DNA of 64,000 nt, from NCBI RefSeq assembly GCF_002078875.1, contig NC_034438.1:16673747-16737746 (forward strand). Reading direction: 5' to 3'. Within the stretch, counting starts at the first letter, position 1; each line of letters starts with the position of its first letter. Origin of the DNA: Numida meleagris. Its lineage: Eukaryota > Chordata > Aves > Galliformes > Numididae. Under the pieces are notes generated by a model. It was not told where the DNA came from. It saw only the letters and a program-made list of their open reading frames with translations, and searched no databases. This document shows positions 12,810-24,136 of the stretch, piece after piece. The position numbers and the translations under genes were made by a program.

Positions 12810-14785
12810 CTATTAAGTCTCAGGGCAAGACTTCACTAAGAGAGAGGAGCAGGAAATCTGAAAATTAGCATTCTTCTTGGAACACTAGTTAATATTTAAG
12901 TGGTGATAATGTTTCTCTACCAAGAGTGCATTTGATCCCACTTTCAAAGGCAAAACAGAGCTTTCAATCCTTTAGGTGCATTATTCTCTTTTAATTGTTC
13001 ACTTCCTCTACTATTTTTCTATATAAAATAACATTATTGCACTTCCTCAAGAATTTTTGGCACGGAGATACATTTGCCCCTAAGATGCATAAAAATGTAC
13101 AAAAAGTAAGCCATGTGAATAAGAAAGCAAATACTTGTAAAGAGCTCCATGAATTCACTTTAAAATACATTTCATAGTAATTTGAAACTTACAAATAATT
13201 ATTATACAAGTTGCATTTTTATTCCTTCACTGTTCCACATAGAATCTGTTCCAACAGAAGCAGCTGTTGTGCTTTTGTCCTTCATCCTTATCTTTCATCT
13301 GCCCCTCCTTCATCTCAACACATCAAACGAAAGTCTTGTAATAGTGGATGTAATGTGTCAACATGGTAGCCCTCTCCATATGAATAATATTTCTTACATA
13401 GTTTCCTAATAAATAAGCTTGATTCTTGGTTCTTGAACTTTCTTGGTGTAAGAACTGAGATTAGCTTTCCACTTCTTAACAAGCTCCTAAAATCAGGAGA
13501 TGGAGTTTACAGTTGCAAGTGGCATCGGTGCCCTGAAGGGATTTTCCAAGACACTGGGCAGACCCTGCCTTTTCCAGGTTTTGAAGGACATGACTCACAG
13601 ACCGTAGCCTTCTTTCAGTTAAGTTGACCGTGTAACAACATAGCCCTTATAACCTGTGAGTAGTTTTATAACAGATCATGAAGCCCTGCTGCAGAAAATT
13701 ATGTTGTGATTCACTGCCCAAAGTTAATACTGATTACAATTAATGAAAAGAATCTTCAGGATTTCTTGAAAACAGAACACCTGATATATGCTGATGACAC
13801 AATTGCTGTAGTTGTGATCAAGTTTTTGAAAGCTTTAGAGCTTAACTATATCCAGATCTAACAATCCAGTTAAAAGGGCAACTCACACGTCTGACAAGTA
13901 TTGGACTAGAAGTGACACAAATAAGAGACAGTATTTTTATTTTTCTCTACTAAAATATATTAAATACCATGTAGAAAATTGGTCTTTACCATACAGTTTC
14001 CACGTGTGTCACTCTACGTTCCTTTCTCACATACATTTTATTTTGCTATGTACCTTTTCACTATCACCACAAAGCTTGAACTCTCACATTCAGTACAAGA
14101 GAGTCGGCAATATTAAAAGCTGGGTAGTTCTACTCTTCATTAGGTTTCTTATGCATTGCCAGGTTTAGTGAATACATCCATTTTGAATCACATGTGAACT
14201 AGATCACAAGGGACCTCCTTGATCACTTTTGGTAAAATTAATTGCAATACTCTCTCTGAATCCACTTGGATAATTATATGCATTGCATTTGAATATAACA
14301 TGTTAGCTTTTGCTAAAAGAGTTCTTGTTCACTTCATCCTGCAAGGCTTTCCTCTTTTTTCCCTTTCAGCAATTACTAAATTTTGATGTAGTTGAAGTAC
14401 ATCTGTTTGAGAAATCAAACATGCAGAGAATTGCAACAAAGCAATCTATTATGTTGAAGTTGTTGTCATGTCTGTGTTTCTTTAAAATATTCACTAAAAA
14501 AATGTTGTTCTCACAAGCTCAAGCACATTACGTCTTTCCGTTTAGATTACAATACATCTTTATCAGGATTGCTGCTTTCTGTATTTTCCATGAGTTCAAC
14601 ATCAATTGAATACTTATTCCCCCCTCCAAATTACTAAGAAAGAAGCTTATATTAGCTTGTAAATTCCCTGTTGTAAATTTAAATTTTGTGGGTTTCCTTC
14701 TTTATTTTGTCTTCCCATACAAGTATTTCACAGACTGCAGGGAGTCTATGAAACTGAATTGTATTTGAGCAGCTGTTTTCCTGTT

Positions 14786-14804
14786 TCACCTCGAGATGGC
14801 GGTG
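14786..14804 (+). promoter_or_regulatory. Candidate CTCF-binding motif, forward orientation
   Basis: The core CCTCGAGATGGCGGTG matches the degenerate CTCF consensus CCASYAGRKGGCRSYR at 14 of 16 positions, and at 16 of 19 with the three flanking bases. It contains two CpGs in an AT-rich, CpG-poor region. This is a hand match only. It would be the left partner of a convergent pair with 29398-29416. Confidence 0.35.
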
Positions 14805-15390
14805 CGACACACTTATAACTAACTTTCTCATGCATAGCTGTTGCAAATTGCCAGTGCATGTAATGTTTTTCAAAAGGCCGGGGGGGTAGGGGAGAAAACA
14901 AAGATACTAAAGCTATAAACATGTGCTATCATGCAAAAAGAAAGCATGCGTGACAAGTGCAAGGCATCTGTAACTACTTGCCTCACTTCAAACAGATTTT
15001 GCACAGAGCAGTTCTGCTGTACTACCCAAATCGTTCTGCGGTTTCCTGTGTGTGCTGTAAATTGGGCATGATGTGCTCAGTGTGGTGAGTGACACTGGGC
15101 AAGTTGTTCAGATACACCTCTGTGCTGTTTGACACACCTAGGAAAGAAAACTAGAGAGATGTGAGTTACCGAGCAGCCAATGAGGGACATTCATTCTCTT
15201 CTTGTTGCATCTGCTCACTCCATGCAATATCCTGCTGATTTCCATTTTTCCCCTCACTTTTATGCACTTGCACTTTAAGAGAAGTGTTCTGTATCTTCTC
15301 TGCAGCCCCATTTGAGGTCTTTGGCCCCTGCCTCTGTGACACCTCTAGGCCCTCACAGACATGGATACTGCTTGTGGGCCCACGTCATTG

Positions 15391-15430
15391 GCCTGTCCCT
15401 GTCCCTGTCCTTGTCCTTGTCCCTGTCCCA
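15391..15430. repeat. Simple repeat, CCTGTC/CTTGTC
   Basis: About six tandem copies of the hexamer CCTGTC, with two variants CTTGTC. It encodes artefactual Val-Pro or Leu-Ser repeats in short open frames on both strands. Confidence 0.85.
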
Positions 15431-15630
15431 CATGCTCCTGACACATGGTGCTGCCATGGATGCCCACCCAGTCTGCCCTGGCTCTTTTCTGGTCCTGCTT
15501 GGCCACTTTCAGCCCTGTCAGGAACGTGAGCAAGATGGGATCCTGCACTGAGGGTGGCTAACTCACTGAGCATGCAGTACCAGCCTCACACACAAGAGAG
15601 CAGGAACGTACTCTTCAGTATGAGAATTTA

Positions 15631-15930
15631 AAATCATAGAAGCATAGAATAACCGATTGGTTTAGGTATGAAGGGATATTAAAGCTCATCTAGTTTGAAC
15701 TCCTCTGCTGTGGGCAGGGCTGCCCCCACCAGCACAGGCTGCCCAGCACCCAACCAGCCTGGCCTTGAGTGCATCCAGAGATGAGCACCCACAGCTCCTC
15801 TGGGCAGCCTTTCCCAATGCCTCACCACCCTCTGAACATCTGCCTAAGATAATCTATCCTCTTTCAGTTTAAAACCATTATACCTTGTCCTATCGCCACA
15901 TGCCCTTGTAAAAAGTCCCTCCCCAAAATC
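15631..15930 (-). mobile_element. CR1 LINE 3' fragment, about 300 bp
   Basis: On + it starts with the reversed CR1 tail (AAATCATAGAAGCATAGAAT). It continues through the reversed 3' UTR (CTGCCCCCACCAGCACAGGC, CCAGCCTGGCCTTGAGTG, CCTTGTCCTATCGCCACATG) and stops in CCTCCCC. No reverse-transcriptase coding remains. Confidence 0.92.
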
Positions 15931-17950
15931 ACCTCAGGAGTCACCTGATATGGAAATACATTGCTGGACTGATATGTACAATACATATTTGCAGTTTGGC
16001 CTAAACATCAGAAGTCCTTCAGTGTTATACCACTGTGTGTATATTCAAATCTGAAAGCCTGGAAATGTATTCCAAATTAATGGGATGTTTGTATTTCAGG
16101 GGAGAATGTTCTTCTGGTTGAGGCACTCTCCTTGTTACCAGTGAAAAGGTGAGAAAGATGGAGCTAATTACTGAGGCCTTCAGTGGAAAAGAGAGAGAAA
16201 AAGAGACTGGAACCTAGGAGAAACAAGGACGAGAGAGCACAAAGAAGTGAGGCTACACAGCTACATTACCAAAATCTTTCTCAGTCCCATAGAGTAGAAA
16301 AAGATCCTGTAAACATTTGTACAGCATTGCATAAGATATCGGTTTAGTGGGGTATTCAAAGCATCTTTCATGCTAACTAGACCAGAAAGACCATTCCAAA
16401 TGTACTTGACATAGACATTTGAAAGACTAACACAGCTGTTACTGGATATGGATGTAGCTGTCCCGCAGTAAGCTGTACTGGAATTGTTTCTCTTTGCAGT
16501 TGAAGTGCGAATAAAGCTTAATTTTTTTTTCAATGAAGAAGATGGAAAAAATAAAAATAATAATAAAAAATTAATGCATTTATTAATGAAGTAAAGTAAA
16601 ACGAGTCTATCATCAGAGAATTCAGTAGGGACAGCAATAACTTTCAGCAGTTTCTAAAAGCATTACAGCACAACCAACCATATATCACTACACTTGAGGG
16701 TTAAATTTTCCTCATCAATTGAATCACCAGCTTGCAAAACAGAAAACAGCTGCTGAACAGATAATGGTCTACATCCCAGGTTATTTTCATCCCTATTTAG
16801 GAAACCACACATGCAGAGTTGCATTTTTAAATGATTTCTAGAAGACAGTTTGAGAAAAGCCAATAACTGCATAAAGAAGCATGTCTCTCTTCCTTCTCAC
16901 AATGCTAGAGTCAATGAGTGAACATTCAGAAGTTATCTCAAACATCTGATCTACCTTTGAAAATTTCCTCACATTGCAATGCAGCCTTCACGAGTCTAAA
17001 ATACAATTGAAGAACCTTAATTATTCATACATTCAGTATTCCTGCTCTTTTGTCAACTCAGTAGAGAAGTTCATTTGTGATTTCTATTGAAATTCAACTG
17101 CCTATTTCTGCATAAGCCTACCATCCCTTAGCAAACAAAGATGGCATATAAACTGGCTTACCATTCTCATGACATTGAAGGATGTAAGACCATGAGAGAG
17201 AGCTCTAAAGAAAAAAAGACAAACAAGAAGGAATGAAAGTATCTCATCTGATAATTTCTAGCACCAGTGCAATTTAGGAAAATAATGAATTTTCTAGCAA
17301 ACAGTAAATTTGGAAGGTTCAAGCTGGTAAGCCCCAGAAAATTAAAGCTTCTGAGACAACATGATAGCCATTAAGGATCTGAAGTCGTCTTTACATACTA
17401 CTAGGAAAAAATTGCCTTCTCCTGGAAGCTGTGAAGCACGAGCCTTCACAGTAAGTTCCTGGCACTCTTGAGCCTGACTCCCTGGCATGCTGTGGGAGAC
17501 TGCTGAATTTGTAGGTTACTACAACCGTCATTTTCTCTCTCTAGGCAGGGATGGTTATGTTTCTCTCCTTCCTCCAATGAAGTTGTGCACAAAAGCCTAT
17601 GTTTCACCTATGTAAAACAACTGCAACAACATCTAATGCACTTTAATGTATAGCTTGCCTAACCAAAAATACACACTATTACTGCTGTCAAGCTAGTTAA
17701 ACTTCTTGCCTTTGTACAATGCAATAACTGTATTTCCATTAGAAGAAATACAGTTAATGTCTGTTGCGATATATACTTTAGAAAAACTGAATAATTAAAT
17801 GCCCATTTAAATATCTTTCAAATTACTTGTCTACTCATTATTTACAAAAACAAAGAGCACTATTGCAATCACTAGAGGAGCATTGCTTTTTCACTTTAGT
17901 ACTTACGCATGGAAGCACATATGAAAACTGTTGATGCCACTCAAGACCGA
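15931..17950. other. HSPB3 upstream region, no gene seen
   Basis: AT-rich DNA between a CR1 fragment and the HSPB3 core promoter. There is no CpG island. An E-box CATATG lies at 17918-17923, 32 bases upstream of the TATA box, and a second E-box-like CAACTG lies near 17627. Neither a classical heat-shock element (alternating GAA/TTC) nor a CArG box was found by eye. Confidence 0.4.
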
Positions 17951-17954
17951 AGGA

Positions 17955-17964
17955 CTATAAATAG
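17955..17964 (+). promoter_or_regulatory. HSPB3 core promoter: TATA box overlapping a MEF2 consensus
   Basis: CTATAAATAG fits the MEF2 consensus CTA(A/T)4TAG perfectly and contains the TATA box TATAAATA (17956-17963). A start site about 30 bases downstream would fall near 17986-17990, giving a 5' leader of about 190 bases before the HSPB3 ATG. HSPB3 is known to be expressed in skeletal and cardiac muscle, so a muscle-type TATA/MEF2 site is plausible. Binding is inferred. Confidence 0.6.
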
Positions 17965-18002
17965 TTCTCTGTTGTTAGAGGAGAGGAGATGAAACAGGTC
18001 TT

Positions 18003-18056
18003 ATGGCACTGGAGCACAGCACGTCCTATCAAGTGACTGTGCTCTGCCTGTGCTAA
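18003..18056 (+). other. Upstream ORF (17 codons) in the HSPB3 leader
   Basis: If transcription starts near 17988, the leader holds an ATG at 18003 followed by 16 sense codons and TAA at 18054-18056. It lies 125 bases before the main start. Its context is weak (C at -3, G at +4), whereas the HSPB3 ATG has G at -3 and G at +4, so scanning ribosomes would mostly bypass it. Confidence 0.3.
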
Positions 18057-18181
18057 AAGTGAGAGGTGACATCAAGAGATCAGCTAGCCTGTGAGTAAGG
18101 CACACGCCTGGAGAAAATTTGGTCTAACTGTAGGTTCCCTTAGGCAGCACAAACACAGCAACTTGCCTTTCTGCCTCAGCA

Positions 18182-18631
18182 ATGGCAGAAGCTGTTATAA
18201 GACACTGGGTGGAAACTCCTGTACGCTATCAAGAACAGTTTGCTGCTGAGGAGCTGGAAGAACACAAACTGAATCACTCTCTCTATGCTTTGCCAGGACC
18301 TTTTACATCTGCACTGAGCAGAAGAGGACAAATTGTGGAAAGTACAGATGGGGCTGAGACAAGAGGCCAGAAAGAGGAAAAGACAGGCTTTCAGGTCTTG
18401 CTGGATGTTGTGCAATTTCGCCCTGAAGATATCATTATTCAGACTTTTGAAGGCTGGCTCCTGATCAAAGCTCAGCACGGACCCAGGATGGATGAGCATG
18501 GCTTCATATCCAGAAGCTTTACCAGACAATACAAACTGCCTGATGGAGTGGAGAACAAAGATTTGTCTGCGCTCTTCTGCCATGATGGCATTTTGGTTGT
18601 TGAAATGAAGAACTCGGTGGGAATTAATTAG
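18182..18631 (+). CDS. HSPB3: Heat shock protein beta-3 (HSPB3), small heat-shock protein
   Basis: The 149-residue open frame is intronless and matches mammalian HSPB3 (150 residues) almost end to end. Shared features are VRYQE near the N-terminus, LYALPGP at 34-40, and the alpha-crystallin domain from about 68 to 143 with [27 protein letters not shown] (81-100), [20 protein letters not shown] and [10 protein letters not shown]115 corresponds to the conserved beta-7 arginine of the family, the position affected by human R116P motor-neuropathy variants. The divergent part is the linker at about 41-67. There is no IxI/V C-terminal motif, which is normal for HSPB3. The family holds misfolding proteins in an ATP-independent way; HSPB3 assembles with HSPB2 in muscle. 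The start was chosen because it is the first ATG of this frame after the TATA box, has a good context (G at -3, G at +4) and aligns with the mammalian N-terminus. The frame opposite on the - strand is a shadow. Confidence 0.97.
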   Translation: MAEAVIRHWVETPVRYQEQFAAEELEEHKLNHSLYALPGPFTSALSRRGQIVESTDGAETRGQKEEKTGFQVLLDVVQFRPEDIIIQTFEGWLLIKAQHGPRMDEHGFISRSFTRQYKLPDGVENKDLSALFCHDGILVVEMKNSVGIN

Positions 18632-18947
18632 AGTCTTGTCCATAGTTTATTGGTGAGAGAAAATTGTTCTTAATATAACAAATGGTATCATTCAAGCAAT
18701 GCTGTAGAGTGTAGAAAGCATGTGGCAGTATTTATATTACAGAAAAGGAAAATAATCATATATATTTTTCAGTATGCTAAATTTGTTTTTTGATGTGAAA
18801 TGTTAGACCACTTGCCTCCAGCTAAGCATGTGCTGGAAAGCCAGACTTTTTGAACATGAGAAATGTGATTTCTCATACTAATCACAGTATGAGAAAAAAG
18901 TATATACTTGATAACATTGAAATAAAGCACGTTTAAGGGTTCATTTA
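18632..18947 (+). other. HSPB3 3' UTR (inferred)
   Basis: The region runs from the HSPB3 stop to just past the first poly(A) signal. It is AU-rich and contains overlapping inverted repeats at 18856-18896 that could form mutually exclusive stem-loops only about 25 bases before that signal. The exact end is unknown, because a second signal lies at 19008. Confidence 0.55.
18921..18926 (+). terminator. Poly(A) signal AATAAA, HSPB3 (proximal)
   Basis: A canonical AATAAA lies 290 bases after the HSPB3 stop and is followed within about 30 bases by a GT-rich stretch (TTCGTGTTT), as expected for a cleavage site. Confidence 0.6.
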
Positions 18948-19007
18948 AGGATTCGTGTTTCTAAGCAGGAAGTATTTGTAATATATATTCATAATCATTA
19001 AGGAAGC

Positions 19008-19013
19008 AATAAA
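19008..19013 (+). terminator. Poly(A) signal AATAAA, HSPB3 (distal)
   Basis: A second canonical AATAAA is followed at once by CAGGTTGTGAGTTTTATG, a GT-rich downstream element. It could give a longer HSPB3 3' UTR. Confidence 0.45.
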
Positions 19014-20229
19014 CAGGTTGTGAGTTTTATGTAAATCTCATTTATATACCAAAAATGTTTTATAACTTTTTTAGAACAAGAGGACTATCAGGAAAAAAAT
19101 TCACTGTTCAAATTTATAAACAAAATATTCTTGAGAGAGTACATTTTAGATGTGTTACATATTTGGAAGTATACAAAAAGAAAATAATCACTCACTACCT
19201 TTGTTTGAAAATACAGTAAGTAGAATTGATACTTTCTGTCAAAAACAAAGGAATTATTGCAAAAGATTTAGAAAGCTGTTTTTGTTTAACATATTCAGAT
19301 AACTGTTAGCAACGGATGAAAAAATATATTGCTTACAAATACCCAAAGGACCAAACCATTCTGTGTGAAGCCCTGCTAATAAGAAGGCACTACTGTAGTA
19401 CGTATGCCTTGATTATTATTCACTGTCTGGTTGATCAATCAGATGAATATTTTATTCTCTGTGATCCTTGGCAATGTAGGCTGACATGCCCCAACTGTAT
19501 CTTGAAGAGAAAAGCTTTCTGCTAACTTTTTCTCTCACTCTCTCTATGGGCACTACATAGATCCAATATTAAGGGAAAGAGCGGGAAGGAGTTCTTACTA
19601 CAGATACAGGTCTAATTTCTCTCCCAGTTTCTCTCATCTAAGAAAAGTGGTAGACATTGAAAAACATCCGCCCACTACACCTAGTATCTAGACTTCTCAA
19701 CATTTAAAAAATGGTCCATGTGAATTTGCAAGTGCTCAAACATTTGAGAATATCTACAGTTGCAAACTGAACTGTCTCCTTTCACATATATTGGAGATAA
19801 GTTTGACTGCTGTGCTATGAATAGTAGAAGAATGTGGAATGGAAAGTGCCAAGTTAAATACAGACTCTGTATGATAGCCATCTGCTATATGGCCAAGTGA
19901 AAAACATATTCAAATGAAATTGAATACCAATACGATTCTAAGACTATGAAAAAAAATCTGATGAACAAAACTGTGGCTCTCACCAGCTGAAGCCAGAGAG
20001 TTCTTTCAGTTTTAAACAAAGGCCAAAAGCTTCTACTTCTGCACATGTCCATTCATTGGAATGATTTATGTCATGATTGTTTAGACTTGATGGCATTTGA
20101 AAGCAGTTCACTCAGAAAAATGAAGAGTCCAATTCTTGTATTTTATTTCGTATTTGTACTAAACTGAAGTTTGTACCAAAAAAATGCAGAATAAGACCTG
20201 GATTGTAAATTTCCATAATGAGCAATTAT

Positions 20230-20252
20230 TTTGTTGTTGTTGTTGTTGTTGT
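20230..20252. repeat. (GTT)n microsatellite
   Basis: Seven or so uninterrupted TTG units, flanked by T-runs. Confidence 0.9.
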
Positions 20253-20341
20253 TTTTAGTTGAGTAGAAGTCAGAAACAGCTATTTTCTACAAAACCAGGC
20301 TAAATGAAATCATATATCCCATATTTTCATTCAGCCCACAC

Positions 20342-20383
20342 TTCTACCTTATATCGCCTGTGTTTAGGCAATATAAGGTAGAA
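20342..20383. repeat. Near-perfect inverted repeat (18-bp arms, 6-base loop)
   Basis: The left arm TTCTACCTTATATCGCCT (20342-20359) and right arm AGGCAATATAAGGTAGAA (20366-20383) pair at 17 of 18 positions around GTGTTT. The one mismatch is C-A on the + strand and would be a G-U pair in a - strand transcript. No gene or known element overlaps it. Confidence 0.85.
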
Positions 20384-23300
20384 AGTTAGGTCTGCATCTA
20401 AACACTTCTGAGTCAAGAAGCTTCCTCAGCCAGGAATCTTATGGAACACATAACAGGGATTAAAGACCGTGAATTCTAAATGCAGGTCTGGATTTAAACT
20501 TTGCACACCAACTTTATAAAACTCACATGTTCAGATTCGTGATTTCCACATCAACTTATGGCACAACTGATGGGATACAGCTCAGAGTGACCAGTTCATA
20601 ACCTGCTTTGATGGCTTTTTTTCTCTGTTTACAGAGAATTTTGTAAATTTGATCATTTAAAATGACAGATAAATATAAAAATGACTTAGCTTGTGGTATT
20701 TATTGCCCTAGAGATTAAAAAAAAAACACATTTTTAAAAGAAAAAAAAACCACACACACATAACTGACTTAATTATTTTAAATTAGATCACGATTAAACT
20801 ACTGGAAACTTGGCAAGGAGTTGGATGAGAGACAGACAAAATCATACCGTCTACTCCATGTGTAAATGCCATGGTCCTGCCCATATCTGCCTGCCTCAGA
20901 AAACAGGAGAACATTTGACATTTGGCTGCCTCCATTGTCTCTTCACAAGTCCAATTCTGTACTTGCTGATGACGCTGTCCATCCAAACACAGAGGAATGT
21001 ACTGACCCAAATGCATGAAGGTTTGCACACAGCCTTGTTTCGTCTTCTTCATGAAAGCCCTAGTCCATGCTCCCTCATGGGTGGGAATAGCAGCAGTGTG
21101 ATGGCGAACTGAGACCACGCTGTAATACAGACCTGATCCTAACTCCCATAACGCAAAGCAGAGGGAAGTGATTCTGTCATTTGTTTCGCTTATTGAAAGC
21201 TTTGAGATGAATGATCTCTATATGTTCACCAGAACAGCTTCAAAGTACCTGGCAGAGCTCTTCTGAATTTTCTGTAAGAAACTGTTTCCATTCATCATAT
21301 GTGATGTTTGACTTCAATACAATGAAATGCAAACATCAAGAAGAGAGCTGTAAATACTGCTCATGGACAGTGGAATGAGAGATTTGTACACAGCAAAAGG
21401 ATTTCAGAACAGTTACAGCTTAAGGCAGGTTTAAGGCACACTGATTTAATTAAATTAAGGACTCTATCTGCAAAATCCTGGCCCAGAATAACCAATACAT
21501 GCTGTAGCAAGTGGTGCAGAGCAACTTACTGAGCCTTCTCTGCTCCCATCAGTGAAGGATTACCTTTGTAATTGATTGGGCTGTTCTTCCAAATTGAGTC
21601 AAGATGATTTCATGCGTGAATCTAATCACTGTGAGAAATGCTTTCATAGAAGAAGAAAATGTCTCAATGTCAGCACAAGTTGCCAAAAGCAAGGTCACAA
21701 GCATATTTCTGGGTGACCCCTGTGAGCAGAAGGCCCACAGATGCCTTGGACTTTGAGGAATCACCTTGCCTTTTTATAGAATCTGCCTTGTCCAGGGCAT
21801 TTGAGACAACACTGCACAACCTGATACTTGCAGTGCAGGGAATTGAGGCTGACATGGCACTCATCATCCACTCAATAACAGCTCAGCTACAGCTCTCAAT
21901 ATTGGAATAGAGGAAAAGAAACCTCTGTGGTAACTGTGGTAACAAAATTCCGTTTAAGAGGAACAGGTCTTTCATTCCTTATTCAGTACAGAGCTGGAAA
22001 TCAAAATATGCTTTTTATCTGAGTAACACAAGATTTATCTTCTAATGGAAGAATTTCTGAAAATATTAGGTGTGCCTTCTCATTTGAAAGAAACACTCAC
22101 TTTAGTCTTGCTGACTGCCACAGACAATGTCTGGCTCTGGTCATCCAGAGGACAGCATCTCAGCAGCCTTACCCTGAAGGAAGGGGTGAGGTGTGAGGGC
22201 TTAGACCTGTGCATTACAACTGAGAAACCTAAGCTGGATGCACTCATGCTAACTTTGGAGCCAGAAGTATCATCCCTCTTTGCCAAACCAAGTCCAGAAA
22301 GCCTGGAACACCCACTGCAGTACATGAACTGCAAACAAACAAACAAATACATAAAATCCCTCATTTTAAATATTTTCATGGATGAAGAGACAGGAGAACC
22401 GTGGCAATACAGCTTAGGCAATACACCATTCAGGTGGGGCTAGGTCAGAGGTCTCAGATCTCTGCTCCACTGTGGGTTGCAGCCTCACCACAAGTCCCAT
22501 CAATCTTTGAAATGTCTTCCTCAGCCCTTTAAAACGCTAATTTTATAAAGAAGTCATGTGTTTCTCACATACCCCAACCACACAGTAATAATGCTGATGA
22601 TCCTATTTTCAGGGGGAAATATGTCCAGTAACCACTTGCTCATGCAGAACTGATACAAGAAGAGAAACATTTACAGTTTTTCCTGAGTTCTTCAGTTTGC
22701 TTACTGTACTTTGGGCTGTTCCTGTCCGTGGTGAGCAGCCCTGCTTTGCTGATGAAGCATGCCATTCCCCAGCCCTGAAAGCTACTATAGAAACAGCAGT
22801 GGGGAGCTCTGCACACAAAGAGGAGACAAGAAACTGTAGGACATGGTGGGCCTGGGAAGTTCACCAAAGGTGAGTTCAAACAGTGATGGGGAGCAGGAAA
22901 AGCTCTCCAATTAATTTTAAATATACATTTACATATTCTAATTTTTTAAGGTATAATATTTCAATCTTCTGTGAAAAAGATTTGACTGTTTTTAAAAAGT
23001 GAGCATCTTTAAATGGCTAAGAAAGGCATTTTGAAATGGCTTTAACAAATTGAGCTTATTAGTAGAATAGGAACGGGAGAATAAGTCATCCGCTATCTTC
23101 AGCTACATTTCTTTCCAATTGTATGTTCTGTTAATTTTTCCATCCATTAATTCTCCACTCCCTCAGGTAATCAGGGATACCACAGCACAATCTCCAAAGG
23201 TTTTGCTTAAGTAGACCTGGATGGCATTGAAGTTATAGCGTGAGTGCCCTATCTAAACCAGCCACACCAAAGTTATTACTACAGACATAATCCCGCCATT

Positions 23301-24136
23301 GCAAGCTGGTTTGCTGGCTCACAATAAGGCAGAAAATATGTGTCCTTCTCAGCTCTGCTTAAAAGAGCTTTGATCCAGAGGGATGTGCTCACACAGGTAC
23401 CACTACACAGCCTCCAGGGCCATCTAGCGTCTAGCTCTCACACCATGGTATCACTGCTCAGGCAGCTAATTGAGATATCCAAACAGGCTTCTGCAGATGG
23501 AAGAGCTGGGGAAACATGACACTGAATTACCCAGCTGGTGCCAGTTGGAGCTGGGTGACACATTGCAACGTTCAGTGTTAGTACTGCCCTGCAATTGTGT
23601 GATGCTGACTGAGGCAAGACAGAATAAGAATATATTTTGAGGTTCACTGACAATAATTCCTTTAATATTTTTCCAACTGTCATTTTCTGGGAGATGATCT
23701 TGCCCTCTTCTTTGCCTGGATGCTTACAGTTAAGTGCTCTGCAGATGCTGCAGCAGTACAGTAGTGCAGGCACTAAAAGCAGATATAGCTTTTGTTAGAT
23801 GTTGTGTTTAAATAAATCTATGTCTTAACTAAAAGCAATAGCATTACATCAGATTTACAGTGAAAAAAACGATGAAATTTTTTTCAGCACATGGTTTGAC
23901 AGATTAAAACATAATTCTTGTAGTCTGTTCTACAAGCAACATGAATGTTAATAGTATTTTAAACATATTTTTTGTAGCTCTGTCATAATTATCCAAGTCC
24001 TGATGTAATTATCAGCATAAACCTTATATGGTCCACCATGAAGGCAATCTCTGCATTGATGTATACATGAAGCCTGAAGGCTTGATTCTGGAATGAACTA
24101 CAGTTTCATTCCAAGATGTTTGCAGTCAGAAAGTTG

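Larger units (their letters stand above)
12810..15630. other. Gene-free stretch
   Basis: No gene is supported. A short CCTGTC/CTTGTC simple repeat lies at 15391-15430 and explains several overlapping open frames there. A CTCF-like motif at 14786-14804 is listed separately. Confidence 0.5.
19014..24136. other. Intergenic, HSPB3 to first long CR1; no gene recognised
   Basis: No recognisable gene. A GTT simple repeat (20230-20252) and an inverted repeat (20342-20383) are listed separately. Between about 20780 and 22880 the sequence is less AT-rich and carries several longer open frames (for example 100 codons at 20810-21112, 83 at 21659-21910 and 132 at 22045-22443, all +). Their translations show no family motif, and they are not called as genes. 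Confidence 0.45.

Noticed and set aside
1..18000. Possible ARL15 first exon, expected from human gene order
   Set aside because: No CpG island and no ARL15-like coding words were found on the - strand; a short first exon could still be missed.
18176..18643. 155-codon frame opposite HSPB3
   Set aside because: Exact antisense of the conserved HSPB3 frame, with no motif of its own.
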